NCBI RefSeq assembly: GCF_051486985.1
Contig: NZ_JAHVDV010000017.1
Span: forward strand, 39,067-103,066
Direction of reading: 5' to 3'
DNA length: 64,000 nucleotides
DNA from: CBFFRJ01 sp051486985
Lineage (GTDB): Bacteria; Pseudomonadota; Gammaproteobacteria; Enterobacterales; Enterobacteriaceae
Under the pieces are notes generated by a model. It was not told where the DNA came from and made no database searches. It worked only from the letters and a program-made list of their open reading frames with translations. Below are positions 7,650-16,664 of this stretch, one piece after another. A program made the translations under genes and the position numbers. Positions within the stretch are counted from its first letter, which is position 1; each line of letters starts with the position of its first letter.

Positions 7650-7970
7650 TTAAACTTGCATGTTCATCACTTCCTGATACGCAGACACCAACTTGTTGCG
7701 CACCTGGATGCCCATTTGCAGCGAAATGGATGATTTTTGCAGATCGGTCATCACGTCATTTAACGCAACGCCCGGCTCACCGAGGGTGAATTTTTCAGCC
7801 TGAGTGCGCGCAGCGTTTTGCGTGTCGCTGATCCGATCCAGCGCGGCATGCAATTGCCCGGCAAAACTGACGTTTTGCACGCTGTCGGCGTTGTCAACGC
7901 TTTGATTTTTCGCGATTCCTGCCGTCGCCTGCAGCTGACTGACAACGCTTTCAATACCCTGTACTGCCAT
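7650..7970 (-). CDS. fliE: Flagellar hook-basal body complex protein FliE
   Basis: FliE joins the MS ring to the proximal rod and is an early substrate of the flagellar export gate. The 106-residue protein starts MAVQGIESVVSQLQATAG and has the highly conserved part FAGQLHAALDRISDTQ...EKFTLGEPGVALNDVMTDLQKSS, ending in YQEVMNMQV as in E. coli FliE (104 aa). An upstream in-frame extension to 8156 is not used, since the family start is at 7970. It is transcribed divergently from fliF. The prophage integrase ends 29 bp past its stop, so the phage has inserted directly downstream of fliE without damaging it. Confidence 0.96.
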   Translation of the reverse strand: MAVQGIESVVSQLQATAGIAKNQSVDNADSVQNVSFAGQLHAALDRISDTQNAARTQAEKFTLGEPGVALNDVMTDLQKSSISLQMGIQVRNKLVSAYQEVMNMQV

Positions 7971-8026
7971 GGATTTTCCCCGGATGGTTTGATACCTGGA
8001 CAAGACTACCAGTTTGTCAATGCGAT

Positions 8027-8043
8027 AATGGCGGTAAATAACG
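8027..8043. promoter_or_regulatory. Candidate FlhDC-binding box between fliE and fliF
   Basis: The sequence AATGGCGGTAAATAACG matches the published FlhD4C2 half-site pattern AA(C/T)GG(C/G)-N2-3-AAATA(A/G)CG. It lies in the 227-bp divergent region and would serve the class II promoters of fliE and fliF. A second, partner half-site is less clear. Confidence 0.6.
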
Positions 8044-8197
8044 ATAAAAAACCAGGTTATTTGAAGCATAGAAAATTCCGAATCATCAAATAATGGCACT
8101 GCCATGTTAATGGTCAAATGTCGAGTTTGCCGACCCGGGAGTCTGTTTTGCTTCACTACTCAAATAACAACATCCACCCTGAGTTAAGAGGTGCACA

Positions 8198-9886
8198 ATG
8201 AGTGCGACTTCAGCGACTGCACCACAGAATAAATCTCTGGAGTGGATGAACCGCTTACGTGCCAACCCCAAAATTCCATTAATGGTAGCGGGCGCTGCCG
8301 CCGTTGCCATCGTTGTGGCGATGGTGCTATGGGCAAAAAGCCCGGATTACCGCACGCTGTATAGCAACCTGTCCGACCAGGACGGGGGGGCTATCGTCAC
8401 CCAACTGACCCAGATGAATATCCCCTACCGCTTCGCTGAGAACGGCGGTGCGTTAGAAGTGCCTGCCGATAAAGTGCATGAACTGCGTCTGCGCCTTGCG
8501 CAGCAGGGATTACCAAAAGGTGGAGCGGTAGGGTTTGAGCTGCTCGACCAGGAAAAATTTGGTATCAGCCAGTTCAGCGAACAGGTGAACTACCAGCGTG
8601 CACTGGAAGGTGAACTGGCACGGACCATTGAAACCCTCGGTCCGGTGAAAGGCGCGCGCGTCCACCTCGCTATGCCTAAGCCGTCGCTGTTCGTGCGCGA
8701 ACAAAAATCCCCGTCTGCCTCCGTCACGGTCAATCTCGAACCGGGTCGTGCGATGGATGAAGGCCAGATTAGCGCCGTGGTTCATCTCGTCTCCAGCGCG
8801 GTGGCGGGTCTGCCACCGGGCAATGTCACCGTTGTCGATCAGGCAGGTCGCCTGCTGACCCAGTCGAACACGGCAGGCCGCGATCTCAATGACGCCCAGC
8901 TTAAATATGCTGCGGATGTCGAAGGACGCGTTCAGCGCCGCATTGAATCCATCCTGGGTCCGATTGTGGGCAACGGTAATATTCATGCGCAGGTCACAGC
9001 GCAAATCGATTTCGACAACAAAGAACAGACCGAAGAGCAGTATCAGCCAAACGGCGATGCCTCTCGGGCGGTGCTGCGTTCGCGCCAGACCAATGAAAGC
9101 GAACAGATTGGTGGACAGTATCCGGGCGGCGTTCCGGGTGCCCTCTCTAACCAGCCTGCACCGCCCAATACGGCACCTATTACGACGCCACCGGCTAATC
9201 AGCAACAGAATGGGCAGCAGAATGGTCAGCAGCAGACGACATCAACCACCAATGCTGCCGGGCCACGCAATACCACGCGTAATGAAACGGCTAACTATGA
9301 AGTCGATCGCACCATTCGTCACACTAAGATGAATGTCGGCGACATTCAGCGCCTCTCCGTTGCCGTGGTGGTGAACTATCGCACCCTGGCAGATGGCAAG
9401 ACCGAAGCGCTGACGGCCGATCAGATTAAGCAGATTGAAAATCTGACCCGTGAAGCGATGGGCTATTCAGAAAAACGTGGCGATACCCTGAACGTGGTTA
9501 ACTCACCGTTCAACACCACCGAGGATGTGGGTGGTCAGCTACCGTTCTGGCAACAGCAGGCGTTTATCGATCAGATGCTGGCTGCGGGCCGTTGGCTGCT
9601 GGTGCTTATCGTTGCCTGGTTGTTGTGGCGTAAAGCAGTACGTCCACAGCTGGTTCGTCGTCAGGAAGAGGCGAAAGCGATTCAGGAAGAGCAACGTGCA
9701 CGTGCTGAAATTGAAGAGTCCGTTGAAGTACGCCTGAGTAAAGATGAGCAGCTCCAGCAACGCCGCAGCAATCAGCGCATGTCGGCGGAAGTCATGAGCC
9801 AGCGCATTCGTGAAATGTCTGATAACGATCCGCGCGTTGTGGCGCTGGTCATTCGCCAGTGGATGAGTACCGAAAATGAGCAATAA
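8198..9886 (+). CDS. fliF: Flagellar MS-ring protein FliF
   Basis: FliF forms the MS ring in the inner membrane, on which the rod, switch and export gate are built. The 562-residue protein has an N-terminal membrane helix (about 27-46), two periplasmic ring-building motifs, a low-complexity loop rich in Q, N, P and T at about 305-350, a second membrane helix near 465-480 (WLLVLIVAWLLW) and a cytoplasmic tail that binds FliG. The length fits Salmonella FliF (560). The end overlaps fliG by 11 bp, which couples ring and switch synthesis. Confidence 0.97.
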   Translation: MSATSATAPQNKSLEWMNRLRANPKIPLMVAGAAAVAIVVAMVLWAKSPDYRTLYSNLSDQDGGAIVTQLTQMNIPYRFAENGGALEVPADKVHELRLRLAQQGLPKGGAVGFELLDQEKFGISQFSEQVNYQRALEGELARTIETLGPVKGARVHLAMPKPSLFVREQKSPSASVTVNLEPGRAMDEGQISAVVHLVSSAVAGLPPGNVTVVDQAGRLLTQSNTAGRDLNDAQLKYAADVEGRVQRRIESILGPIVGNGNIHAQVTAQIDFDNKEQTEEQYQPNGDASRAVLRSRQTNESEQIGGQYPGGVPGALSNQPAPPNTAPITTPPANQQQNGQQNGQQQTTSTTNAAGPRNTTRNETANYEVDRTIRHTKMNVGDIQRLSVAVVVNYRTLADGKTEALTADQIKQIENLTREAMGYSEKRGDTLNVVNSPFNTTEDVGGQLPFWQQQAFIDQMLAAGRWLLVLIVAWLLWRKAVRPQLVRRQEEAKAIQEEQRARAEIEESVEVRLSKDEQLQQRRSNQRMSAEVMSQRIREMSDNDPRVVALVIRQWMSTENEQ

Positions 9887-10883
9887 TGCAGCCCCTCTTA
9901 GCGGGACGGATAAAAGCGTCATCCTGTTGATGACCATCGGCGAGGACCGCGCGGCAGAGGTGTTCAAACACCTCTCGCAACGGGAAGTACAGCATCTCAG
10001 TACCGCCATGGCCAGCGTCAAGCAGATTTCCAACAAGCAATTGATGGATGTTCTGCAGGAGTTTGAGAGCGAGGCAGAACAGTTTGCCGCACTCAATATC
10101 AACGCCAACGACTACCTGCGCTCCGTGCTGGTTAAAGCGCTCGGCGAAGAGCGTGCGGCCAGCCTGCTGGAAGATATTCTCGAAACCCGCGACACCACCA
10201 GCGGGATCGAGACGCTCAACTTTATGGAGCCGCAGAGTGCCGCCGATGTTATTCGCGACGAGCACCCGCAGATTATCGCCACCATTCTCGTCCACCTCAA
10301 ACGTGGTCAGGCGGCCGACATTCTTGCCCTGTTTGATGAGCGTCTGCGTCATGACGTAATGCTGCGTATCGCCACCTTCGGCGGCGTTCAGCCTGCGGCA
10401 CTGGCTGAACTGACCGAAGTGCTGAACAACCTGCTCGACGGTCAGAACCTCAAGCGCAGCAAAATGGGCGGCGTAAGAACAGCGGCAGAAATTATCAACC
10501 TGATGAAAACGCAGCAGGAAGAGGCGGTCATTACCGCGGTGCGCGAATTCGACGGCGAGCTGGCGCAAAAAATTATCGACGAGATGTTCCTGTTCGAAAA
10601 CCTGGTGGATGTGGACGATCGCAGCATTCAGCGTCTGCTCCAGGAAGTGGATTCCGAATCCCTGCTGGTTGCACTGAAAGGTGCCGAGCCACCGTTGCGC
10701 GACAAGTTCCTGCGCAACATGTCGCAGCGTGCGGCAGACATCCTGCGCGACGATCTGGCCAACCGTGGTCCGGTGCGTCTGTCTCAGGTGGAGAACGAAC
10801 AGAAAGCTATCCTGCTTATTGTTCGTCGTCTGGCAGAAACCGGCGAGATGGTAATTGGCAGCGGCGAGGATACCTATGTCTAA
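9876..10883 (+). CDS. fliG: Flagellar motor switch protein FliG
   Basis: FliG is the rotor protein that takes up torque from MotA and joins the switch to FliF. The 335-residue protein contains the middle-domain EHPQ motif (DEHPQIIATILVHL) and the C-terminal torque helix with the conserved charged residues (KGAEPPLRDKFLRNMSQRAAD). It is 4 residues longer than E. coli FliG because of a small N-terminal insertion (NAAPLSG). It overlaps fliF and fliH, and the order fliFGHIJK is the standard one. Confidence 0.97.
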   Translation: MSNNAAPLSGTDKSVILLMTIGEDRAAEVFKHLSQREVQHLSTAMASVKQISNKQLMDVLQEFESEAEQFAALNINANDYLRSVLVKALGEERAASLLEDILETRDTTSGIETLNFMEPQSAADVIRDEHPQIIATILVHLKRGQAADILALFDERLRHDVMLRIATFGGVQPAALAELTEVLNNLLDGQNLKRSKMGGVRTAAEIINLMKTQQEEAVITAVREFDGELAQKIIDEMFLFENLVDVDDRSIQRLLQEVDSESLLVALKGAEPPLRDKFLRNMSQRAADILRDDLANRGPVRLSQVENEQKAILLIVRRLAETGEMVIGSGEDTYV

Positions 10884-11583
10884 TGATTTGCCGTGGAAAA
10901 TCTGGAAACCCGAGGATCTGGCTATCCCCGTGCCTGCTTTCGCCCCCGCGTTTGTCGAAGAGGGCGATGCGGTAGAAGAGCACGCTGAAGACGAACTCTC
11001 TGCGGAGGAGAAACGTCAGCAGCAGCTTGCACAGATCCAGATGCAGGCGCACGAAGCGGGTTATAACGCCGGTCTGGCGGAAGGTCGCCAGAAAGGCCAG
11101 GAACAAGGTTACCAGGAAGGTCTTGCACAGGGACTGGAAAATGGCGTCAACCAGGCGCGTCAACAGCAGGCCCCCCTGCATGCCCGTATGCAGCAACTGG
11201 TCAGCGAATTCCAGTACACGCTTGATGCGCTCGACAGCGTTATCGCCTCTCGTCTGATGCAGATGGCGCTTGAAGCCGCCCGTCAGGTGATTGGTCAGAC
11301 GCCCTGCGTTGACAACACGGCACTGATTAAACAGATCCAACTGCTGCTCCAGCAGGAGCCGCTATTTAGTGGCAAACCGCAGCTGCGCGTCCATCCGGAT
11401 GATTTGCAGCGGGTGGAAGAGATGCTTGGCGCAACCCTGAGCCTGCACGGCTGGCGGTTACGCGGCGATCCGACGCTTCATCCGGGCGGCTGCAAAGTCT
11501 CTGCCGATGAAGGTGACCTTGATGCGAGCGTGGCGACACGCTGGCAGGAACTGTGCCGCCTGGCAGCACCAGGAGTGGTGTAA
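10876..11583 (+). CDS. fliH: Flagellar export apparatus protein FliH
   Basis: FliH is the stator-like regulator of the FliI ATPase and tethers it to the C ring. I start at ATG 10876 (MSNDLPWKIWKPEDLA), as in E. coli; the longer in-frame version would only add residues from the fliG end. The 235-residue protein has the W-rich N-terminal C-ring-binding stretch, a run of GxxxG-type repeats (AGYNAGLAEGRQKGQEQG and following, about 57-85) and a C-terminal FliI-binding domain. It overlaps fliG by 8 bp, and its stop overlaps the fliI start. Confidence 0.94.
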   Translation: MSNDLPWKIWKPEDLAIPVPAFAPAFVEEGDAVEEHAEDELSAEEKRQQQLAQIQMQAHEAGYNAGLAEGRQKGQEQGYQEGLAQGLENGVNQARQQQAPLHARMQQLVSEFQYTLDALDSVIASRLMQMALEAARQVIGQTPCVDNTALIKQIQLLLQQEPLFSGKPQLRVHPDDLQRVEEMLGATLSLHGWRLRGDPTLHPGGCKVSADEGDLDASVATRWQELCRLAAPGVV

Positions 11584-12953
11584 TGACCACACGTCTGAAC
11601 CGTTGGCTGAATACGCTGGATACCTTTGAAGCCCGGATGGCGCAACTGCCCTCCGTGCGTCGTTATGGTCGCCTGACCCGTGCGACCGGTCTGGTGCTGG
11701 AAGCGACAGGCCTGCAGTTGCCGCTGGGTGCAACCTGCATTATTGAGCGTCATGACAAAGGTGAAATGACGGAAGTCGAAAGCGAAGTTGTCGGCTTTAA
11801 CGGTCAGCGTCTCTTCCTGATGCCGCTTGAAGAGGTGGAAGGTATTTTACCTGGCGCACGCGTTTATGCCCGCAGCGCCTCTGCGGATGGTCTGCACAGC
11901 GGCAAACAACTGCCTCTCGGCCCCGCTCTGCTTGGCCGTGTGCTTGACGGTGCGGGTAAACCGCTTGATGGCCTCCCCTCCCCGGACACCACTGAAACCG
12001 GCGCGCTTATCACCCAGCCGGTAAACCCGCTCCAGCGTACGGCTATCGAACACGTGCTTGATACCGGCGTGCGCGCTATCAATGCGCTGCTGACCGTTGG
12101 CCGTGGTCAGCGTATGGGCCTGTTTGCGGGTTCCGGGGTCGGTAAAAGCGTGCTGCTCGGCATGATGGCGCGTTACACCGAAGCTGACGTAATTGTCGTC
12201 GGGCTGATTGGTGAGCGTGGACGTGAAGTAAAAGATTTCATTGAGAACATCCTGGGGGCTGAAGGCCGTGCACGTTCGGTCGTCATTGCCGCCCCTGCGG
12301 ATGTCTCTCCTTTATTACGTATGCAGGGCGCGGCCTACGCTACGCGCATCGCCGAGGATTTTCGCGATCGCGGTCAGCACGTCTTGCTGATTATGGACTC
12401 CCTGACCCGTTACGCCATGGCCCAGCGTGAAATCGCGCTCGCCATCGGTGAACCGCCTGCAACCAAAGGCTATCCGCCGTCGGTATTCGCCAAACTGCCA
12501 GCCCTCGTTGAACGTGCGGGCAATGGCGTCAGCGGTGGCGGCTCGGTAACGGCGTTTTACACCGTTCTGACCGAAGGTGATGACCAGCAGGATCCGATTG
12601 CCGACTCCGCGCGCGCCATCCTTGATGGACATATCGTCTTGTCACGCCGTCTTGCCGAAGCGGGTCACTATCCGGCTATCGACATTGAGGCGTCCATCAG
12701 CCGTGCCATGACCGCGCTGATTACGGAAAAACATTACGCGCGGGTCAGAAATTTCAAGCAGTTGTTATCAAGTTTCCAGCGCAACCGCGACCTGGTAAGC
12801 GTAGGTGCCTATGCGCGCGGCAGCGATCCGATGCTGGATAAAGCCATCGCACTGTGGCCCCAACTGGAAGCGTTTTTGCAGCAAGGTATTTTTGAACGTG
12901 CAGGATGGGAAGATTCTGTTCAGTCCCTTGAACTTATCTTCCCGACGGTCTAA
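11583..12953 (+). CDS. fliI: Flagellum-specific ATPase FliI
   Basis: FliI is the hexameric ATPase that helps unfold and load flagellar export substrates. The start at ATG 11583 (MTTRLNRWLNTLDTFE) overlaps the fliH stop. The 456-residue protein has a Walker A motif GSGVGKS near residue 182, a Walker B region HVLLIMDSLTRYAMAQRE near 263, and the conserved ATPase signature PPATKGYPPSVF. The length equals that of E. coli FliI. Confidence 0.97.
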   Translation: MTTRLNRWLNTLDTFEARMAQLPSVRRYGRLTRATGLVLEATGLQLPLGATCIIERHDKGEMTEVESEVVGFNGQRLFLMPLEEVEGILPGARVYARSASADGLHSGKQLPLGPALLGRVLDGAGKPLDGLPSPDTTETGALITQPVNPLQRTAIEHVLDTGVRAINALLTVGRGQRMGLFAGSGVGKSVLLGMMARYTEADVIVVGLIGERGREVKDFIENILGAEGRARSVVIAAPADVSPLLRMQGAAYATRIAEDFRDRGQHVLLIMDSLTRYAMAQREIALAIGEPPATKGYPPSVFAKLPALVERAGNGVSGGGSVTAFYTVLTEGDDQQDPIADSARAILDGHIVLSRRLAEAGHYPAIDIEASISRAMTALITEKHYARVRNFKQLLSSFQRNRDLVSVGAYARGSDPMLDKAIALWPQLEAFLQQGIFERAGWEDSVQSLELIFPTV

Positions 12954-12974
12954 TCCACCTGGAGAGCGACGATC

Positions 12975-13418
12975 ATGACGCAAAATAGCGCGTTAACGAC
13001 GCTAAAGGATCTGGCAGAAAAAGAAGTAGAAGACGCGGCACTGAAGCTTGGAGAAATGCGCCGCGGTTGTCAGCAAGCGGAAGAGCAGCTGCGTATGCTG
13101 ATGGATTATCAGCATGAGTACCGTAATAACCTCAATACCGACATGAGTCACGGGATTGATGCTCAGCGCTGGCAAAACTATCAGCAATTTATTCTGACGC
13201 TGGAAAAAGCCATCGAACAACACCGTCAGCAGTTAGCGCAGTGGTCCCAGAAAGTGGACAGCGCCCTGGACTGCTGGCGAGAGAAAAAGCAACGCCTTCA
13301 GGCCTGGCAGACGTTGCAGGACAGACAGGCAGCCGCCCTTCTTCAGGCGGAAAACCGACTCGATCAAAAGAAAATGGATGAATTTGCCCAGCGCGCATCC
13401 CAGAGGAAATTTGAATGA
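12975..13418 (+). CDS. fliJ: Flagellar export chaperone FliJ
   Basis: FliJ is the coiled-coil stalk that sits in the FliI ring and contacts FlhA. The 147 residues are almost entirely helical and rich in Q, E, K and A, as expected for a two-stranded antiparallel coiled coil. The N-terminus (ALTTLKDLAEKEVEDAALKLG) and the length match the family. A GGAGAGCGACG site precedes the ATG. The stop overlaps fliK by 4 bp. Confidence 0.94.
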   Translation: MTQNSALTTLKDLAEKEVEDAALKLGEMRRGCQQAEEQLRMLMDYQHEYRNNLNTDMSHGIDAQRWQNYQQFILTLEKAIEQHRQQLAQWSQKVDSALDCWREKKQRLQAWQTLQDRQAAALLQAENRLDQKKMDEFAQRASQRKFE

Positions 13419-14650
13419 TCACCCTGCAAACAATGCTTACAACAGATGGGGATGCAACCGCAGGAAGCCTTAGCGGGAAAGCAGGCGGCGACGCAGCCCA
13501 GGATTTTCTTGCCCTGCTTGCCGGAGCGCTCGGCGGTGTAAACGCGGCCGGTGAAGATGCCGGTGCGACGCTTTCACTGACGGACCTGCAAAATGCGGGA
13601 GGAAAATCTGCGAAGAATCTGCGTGCGCTTGTTGCTGATAACACCGGCACACCGGCGCAAAAGCTGGCTGCATTGCTGGCCCGCGAGACATCAGACGCAG
13701 CGTCGCTGTCAGCCGATGAATCCGTCCAGATGCAGCATTTGTTGTCGGGTCTCTCGCCGACCGCGAAGAGTGATGTCCTTGCTGCGCTGACCAAAAACAG
13801 CAAGAGCAGCGATGACACGAAAACCACATTAAGTGACGAAGAGATGTCCGGCCTGAGTGCATTGATGGCGATGTTGCCTCATCAGCAAACGGCCCAGCTG
13901 ACGCCGAAAGTCCAGACCACTGACGCCTCCGTGAGCGCCACAGTGGCGGCCTCCGGCACCCCTAATGCCTCCTCTCTGACCGGTAAAAACAGCGATCTCT
14001 CCGGACTTGCGACCCAGTCAAAAGCAGAGGGTGCACAAACGCAGCAAACCTTCTCCTCTCTGGATGATGCATTCCAGTCGGCCGCTGCTCTGGCGGTAAA
14101 GAAAGAGGCGGATAGTGCCAGCCAGACGGTGAACACAACCACCAGCCTTGCGCCGGTCATCAGCCAGGCATCATCAGCCCAGGCCAGCGCCCCGGTGTCG
14201 GCCGCGGTACTCAGCGCACCGCTTGGCAGCAATGAATGGCAACAGACATTGAGCCAGCATGTGACCCTCTTCACCCGTCAGGGGCAGCAAAACGCCGAAC
14301 TGCATCTGCACCCGGAAGAGTTGGGCAAAATTCAAATCTCGCTTAAAATTGATGATAACAATATGGCGCAGTTGCAGATGGTGTCACAGCATAGCCATGT
14401 GCGCCAGGCGCTGGAAGCGGCCCTGCCCACCCTGCGCACCTCTCTGGCGGAAAGCGGGATCCAGTTGGGCCAGAGTAATATCAGCAGCGAAAGCTTTGCG
14501 GGTCAGCAGCACGCTTTCTCCGATCAACAACAGTCATCCCGGTCAGGCCGCAGCACGCCTTTTGCCACTGAAGATGATGAGCCGCTGATTACTCCGGCAA
14601 GCCTGCAATCTGCGGCTCGTGGTAACAGTGCGGTTGATATCTTTGCCTAA
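13415..14650 (+). CDS. fliK: Flagellar hook-length control protein FliK
   Basis: FliK measures hook length and switches export specificity from hook to filament subunits. The 411-residue protein has a long, poorly conserved N-terminal two thirds rich in A, S, T and Q, which is the ruler part. The C-terminal domain carries the conserved switch region (QHVTLFTRQGQQNAELHLHPEELGKIQISL, in parts, about residues 286-315). The length is close to the Salmonella protein (405). The last residues encode NSAVDIFA, typical of the family end. Confidence 0.94.
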   Translation: MITLQTMLTTDGDATAGSLSGKAGGDAAQDFLALLAGALGGVNAAGEDAGATLSLTDLQNAGGKSAKNLRALVADNTGTPAQKLAALLARETSDAASLSADESVQMQHLLSGLSPTAKSDVLAALTKNSKSSDDTKTTLSDEEMSGLSALMAMLPHQQTAQLTPKVQTTDASVSATVAASGTPNASSLTGKNSDLSGLATQSKAEGAQTQQTFSSLDDAFQSAAALAVKKEADSASQTVNTTTSLAPVISQASSAQASAPVSAAVLSAPLGSNEWQQTLSQHVTLFTRQGQQNAELHLHPEELGKIQISLKIDDNNMAQLQMVSQHSHVRQALEAALPTLRTSLAESGIQLGQSNISSESFAGQQHAFSDQQQSSRSGRSTPFATEDDEPLITPASLQSAARGNSAVDIFA

Positions 14651-14666
14651 ACGCCAGAGGTAGCAT

Positions 14667-14717
14667 GATTATCCCCGTCTTTTCCACCCTTTGACGCGAA
14701 CAGGACACGGGATAATC
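14667..14717. repeat. Inverted repeat between fliK and fliL
   Basis: GATTATCCCCGT at 14667-14678 pairs with ACGGGATAATC at 14707-14717, leaving a 28-base loop. There is no T-run, so it is not a classical terminator. It sits in the 104-bp gap between fliK and the fliL operon, where the fliL promoter is expected. It could be an RNA processing or stability hairpin or a protein-binding palindrome. Confidence 0.55.
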
Positions 14718-14754
14718 AGCCTATCAGCAGTACCTAACAGGAAGCATGTATCAG

Positions 14755-15231
14755 ATGACTGACACCGCTATAACCAAAAAACGTAAGCGTTCAATCTGGA
14801 TCCCGCTGTTGGTGTTAATCACCCTTGCTGCATGTGCCACGGCGGGCTATAGCTACTGGCGCATGCAACAGCACCCGGATTCGGATGCCAAAGCAGAAGC
14901 CGAAGCGCCACCACCGCCCCCGGCACCGGTCTTTTTCGCTCTGGATACTTTTACGGTCAATCTGGGCGATGCGGATCGTGTGTTGTACATCGGTATCACG
15001 CTGCGTCTGAAAGATGACCTGACGCGCGCAAGGCTGAGTGAGTATCTGCCGGAAGTTCGCAGCCGTTTGCTGCTGCTCTTCTCCCGTCAGGATGCGTCAC
15101 AGCTAGCAACCAATGAGGGGAAAGAAAAACTTTCCGCCTCGATTAAAGAAGCGCTCGCAGCACCGTTAGTGCCAGGACAGCCGAAACAGGAAGTCACTGA
15201 CGTGCTTTATACAGCTTTCATTTTGCGGTAA
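14755..15231 (+). CDS. fliL: Flagellar basal body-associated protein FliL
   Basis: FliL surrounds the stator near the MS ring and helps torque generation. I prefer ATG 14755 (MTDTAITKKRKRS), which matches the E. coli start; ATG 14746 would add three residues and is closer to the AGGA site, so the start is not certain. The 158-residue protein has a cytoplasmic basic stretch, one membrane helix (about 14-33, SIWIPLLVLITLAACATAG) and a periplasmic domain with FALDTFTVNLGDADRVLYI. It leads the fliLMNOPQR operon. Confidence 0.94.
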   Translation: MTDTAITKKRKRSIWIPLLVLITLAACATAGYSYWRMQQHPDSDAKAEAEAPPPPPAPVFFALDTFTVNLGDADRVLYIGITLRLKDDLTRARLSEYLPEVRSRLLLLFSRQDASQLATNEGKEKLSASIKEALAAPLVPGQPKQEVTDVLYTAFILR

Positions 15232-15235
15232 AGAC

Positions 15236-16240
15236 ATGGGCGATAGCATTCTTTCTCAGGCCGAAATCGATGCGCTGCTCAATGGAGACAGCGATAAGAG
15301 TGATGATCCGAAACCGGGTGTAGGTGGCGACACGGATATTCGCCCCTATGACCCTAATACCCAGCGTCGTGTCGTTCGTGAGCGACTGCAGGCGCTGGAG
15401 ATCATCAACGAACGTTTCGCGCGTCAGTTCCGTATGGGGCTGTTCAACCTGTTGCGTCGTAGCCCGGATATTACCGTCGGTGCCATTCGCATTCAGCCGT
15501 ACCATGAGTTTGCGCGTAACTTACCCGTACCCACTAACCTTAACCTTATCCATCTCAAACCGTTGCGCGGGACCGGACTCTTTGTCTTCTCTCCAAGCCT
15601 TGTGTTTATTGCCGTGGATAACCTGTTTGGTGGTGACGGACGTTTTCCGACGAAAGTGGAAGGTCGTGAGTTCACCCACACTGAGCAGCGCGTCATTAAC
15701 CGTATGCTGAAGCTGGCGCTGGAAGGCTACAGTGACGCATGGAAAGCGATTCACCCGCTGGATGTTGAGTACGTTCGTTCAGAGATGCAGGTGAAATTTA
15801 CCAATATCACCACCTCCCCTAACGATATTGTTGTCAACACGCCGTTCCATGTGGAAATTGGCAACCTGACCGGTGAATTTAATATTTGTTTGCCTTTTAG
15901 CATGATCGAACCGTTGCGCGAAGTGCTGGTGAACCCGCCGCTGGAGAACTCCCGTTCTGAAGATCAGAACTGGCGTGATAACCTGGTTCGCCAGGTGCAG
16001 CACTCCGAACTGGAGCTGATTGCTAATTTTGCTGATATATCACTGCGACTGTCGCAGATACTTAAGCTCAAACCCGGTGATGTCCTGCCGATCGATAAAC
16101 CCGATCGCATCATTGCGCATGTGGACGGAGTGCCTGTACTCACCAGCCAGTACGGCACGCTTAACGGTCAGTACGCCTTGCGTGTCGAGCATTTGATAAA
16201 CCCGATTTTGAATTCGCTGAATGAGGAACAGCCCAAATGA
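15236..16240 (+). CDS. fliM: Flagellar motor switch protein FliM
   Basis: FliM forms the wall of the C ring and binds phosphorylated CheY to reverse rotation. The N-terminal CheY-binding peptide is intact (SILSQAEIDALLNG, residues 3-16). The middle CheC-like domain and the C-terminal SpoA domain (GDVLPIDKPDRIIAHVDGVP) follow. The 334-residue length equals that of E. coli FliM. It overlaps fliN by 4 bp. Confidence 0.97.
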   Translation: MGDSILSQAEIDALLNGDSDKSDDPKPGVGGDTDIRPYDPNTQRRVVRERLQALEIINERFARQFRMGLFNLLRRSPDITVGAIRIQPYHEFARNLPVPTNLNLIHLKPLRGTGLFVFSPSLVFIAVDNLFGGDGRFPTKVEGREFTHTEQRVINRMLKLALEGYSDAWKAIHPLDVEYVRSEMQVKFTNITTSPNDIVVNTPFHVEIGNLTGEFNICLPFSMIEPLREVLVNPPLENSRSEDQNWRDNLVRQVQHSELELIANFADISLRLSQILKLKPGDVLPIDKPDRIIAHVDGVPVLTSQYGTLNGQYALRVEHLINPILNSLNEEQPK

Positions 16241-16656
16241 GTGATATGAACAATCCGTCCGATGACAACAACAATGCAATGGACGATCTGTGGGCTGACG
16301 CGTTAAACGAACAAAAAACCACCACCAGCGGCAACAAAAGCCCTGTAGATGCCGTGTTCCAGCAACTGGGCGGTGGTGATGTCAGCGGCAGTCTTCAGGA
16401 TATCGATCTGATTATGGATATCCCGGTCAAACTGACTGTCGAACTGGGCCGCACCCGGATGACCATTAAAGAGCTGCTGCGTCTGACGCAGGGGTCAGTG
16501 GTCGCCCTGGACGGTCTGGCCGGTGAGCCTCTGGATATTTTGATCAACGGTTACCTTATCGCGCAGGGTGAGGTTGTGGTGGTGGCAGATAAATACGGTG
16601 TTCGTATTACCGATATCATCACCCCGACCGAACGTATGCGCCGTCTGAGCCGCTAA
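16237..16656 (+). CDS. fliN: Flagellar motor switch protein FliN
   Basis: FliN completes the bottom of the C ring and also holds FliH at the base. The 139-residue protein has a variable acidic and N-rich N-terminus and the conserved SpoA domain: IDLIMDIPVKLTVELGRTRM, then VVALDGLAGEPLDILINGYLIAQGEVVVV, ending in TPTERMRRLSR. The length is near E. coli FliN (137). Confidence 0.97.
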   Translation: MSDMNNPSDDNNNAMDDLWADALNEQKTTTSGNKSPVDAVFQQLGGGDVSGSLQDIDLIMDIPVKLTVELGRTRMTIKELLRLTQGSVVALDGLAGEPLDILINGYLIAQGEVVVVADKYGVRITDIITPTERMRRLSR

Positions 16657-16664
16657 GTCCCGAT

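Noticed and set aside
8510..9205. 231-codon minus-strand ORF inside fliF
   Set aside because: It is antisense to a fully conserved gene, and its composition (many H, R, N) is that of a mirror frame of GC-rich coding DNA.
9849..10568. 239-codon minus-strand ORF inside fliG
   Set aside because: Shadow of fliG; no ribosome site or family resemblance.
13189..13862. Two long minus-strand ORFs inside fliK
   Set aside because: Biased A-, S- and P-rich mirror frames of the low-complexity FliK ruler region.
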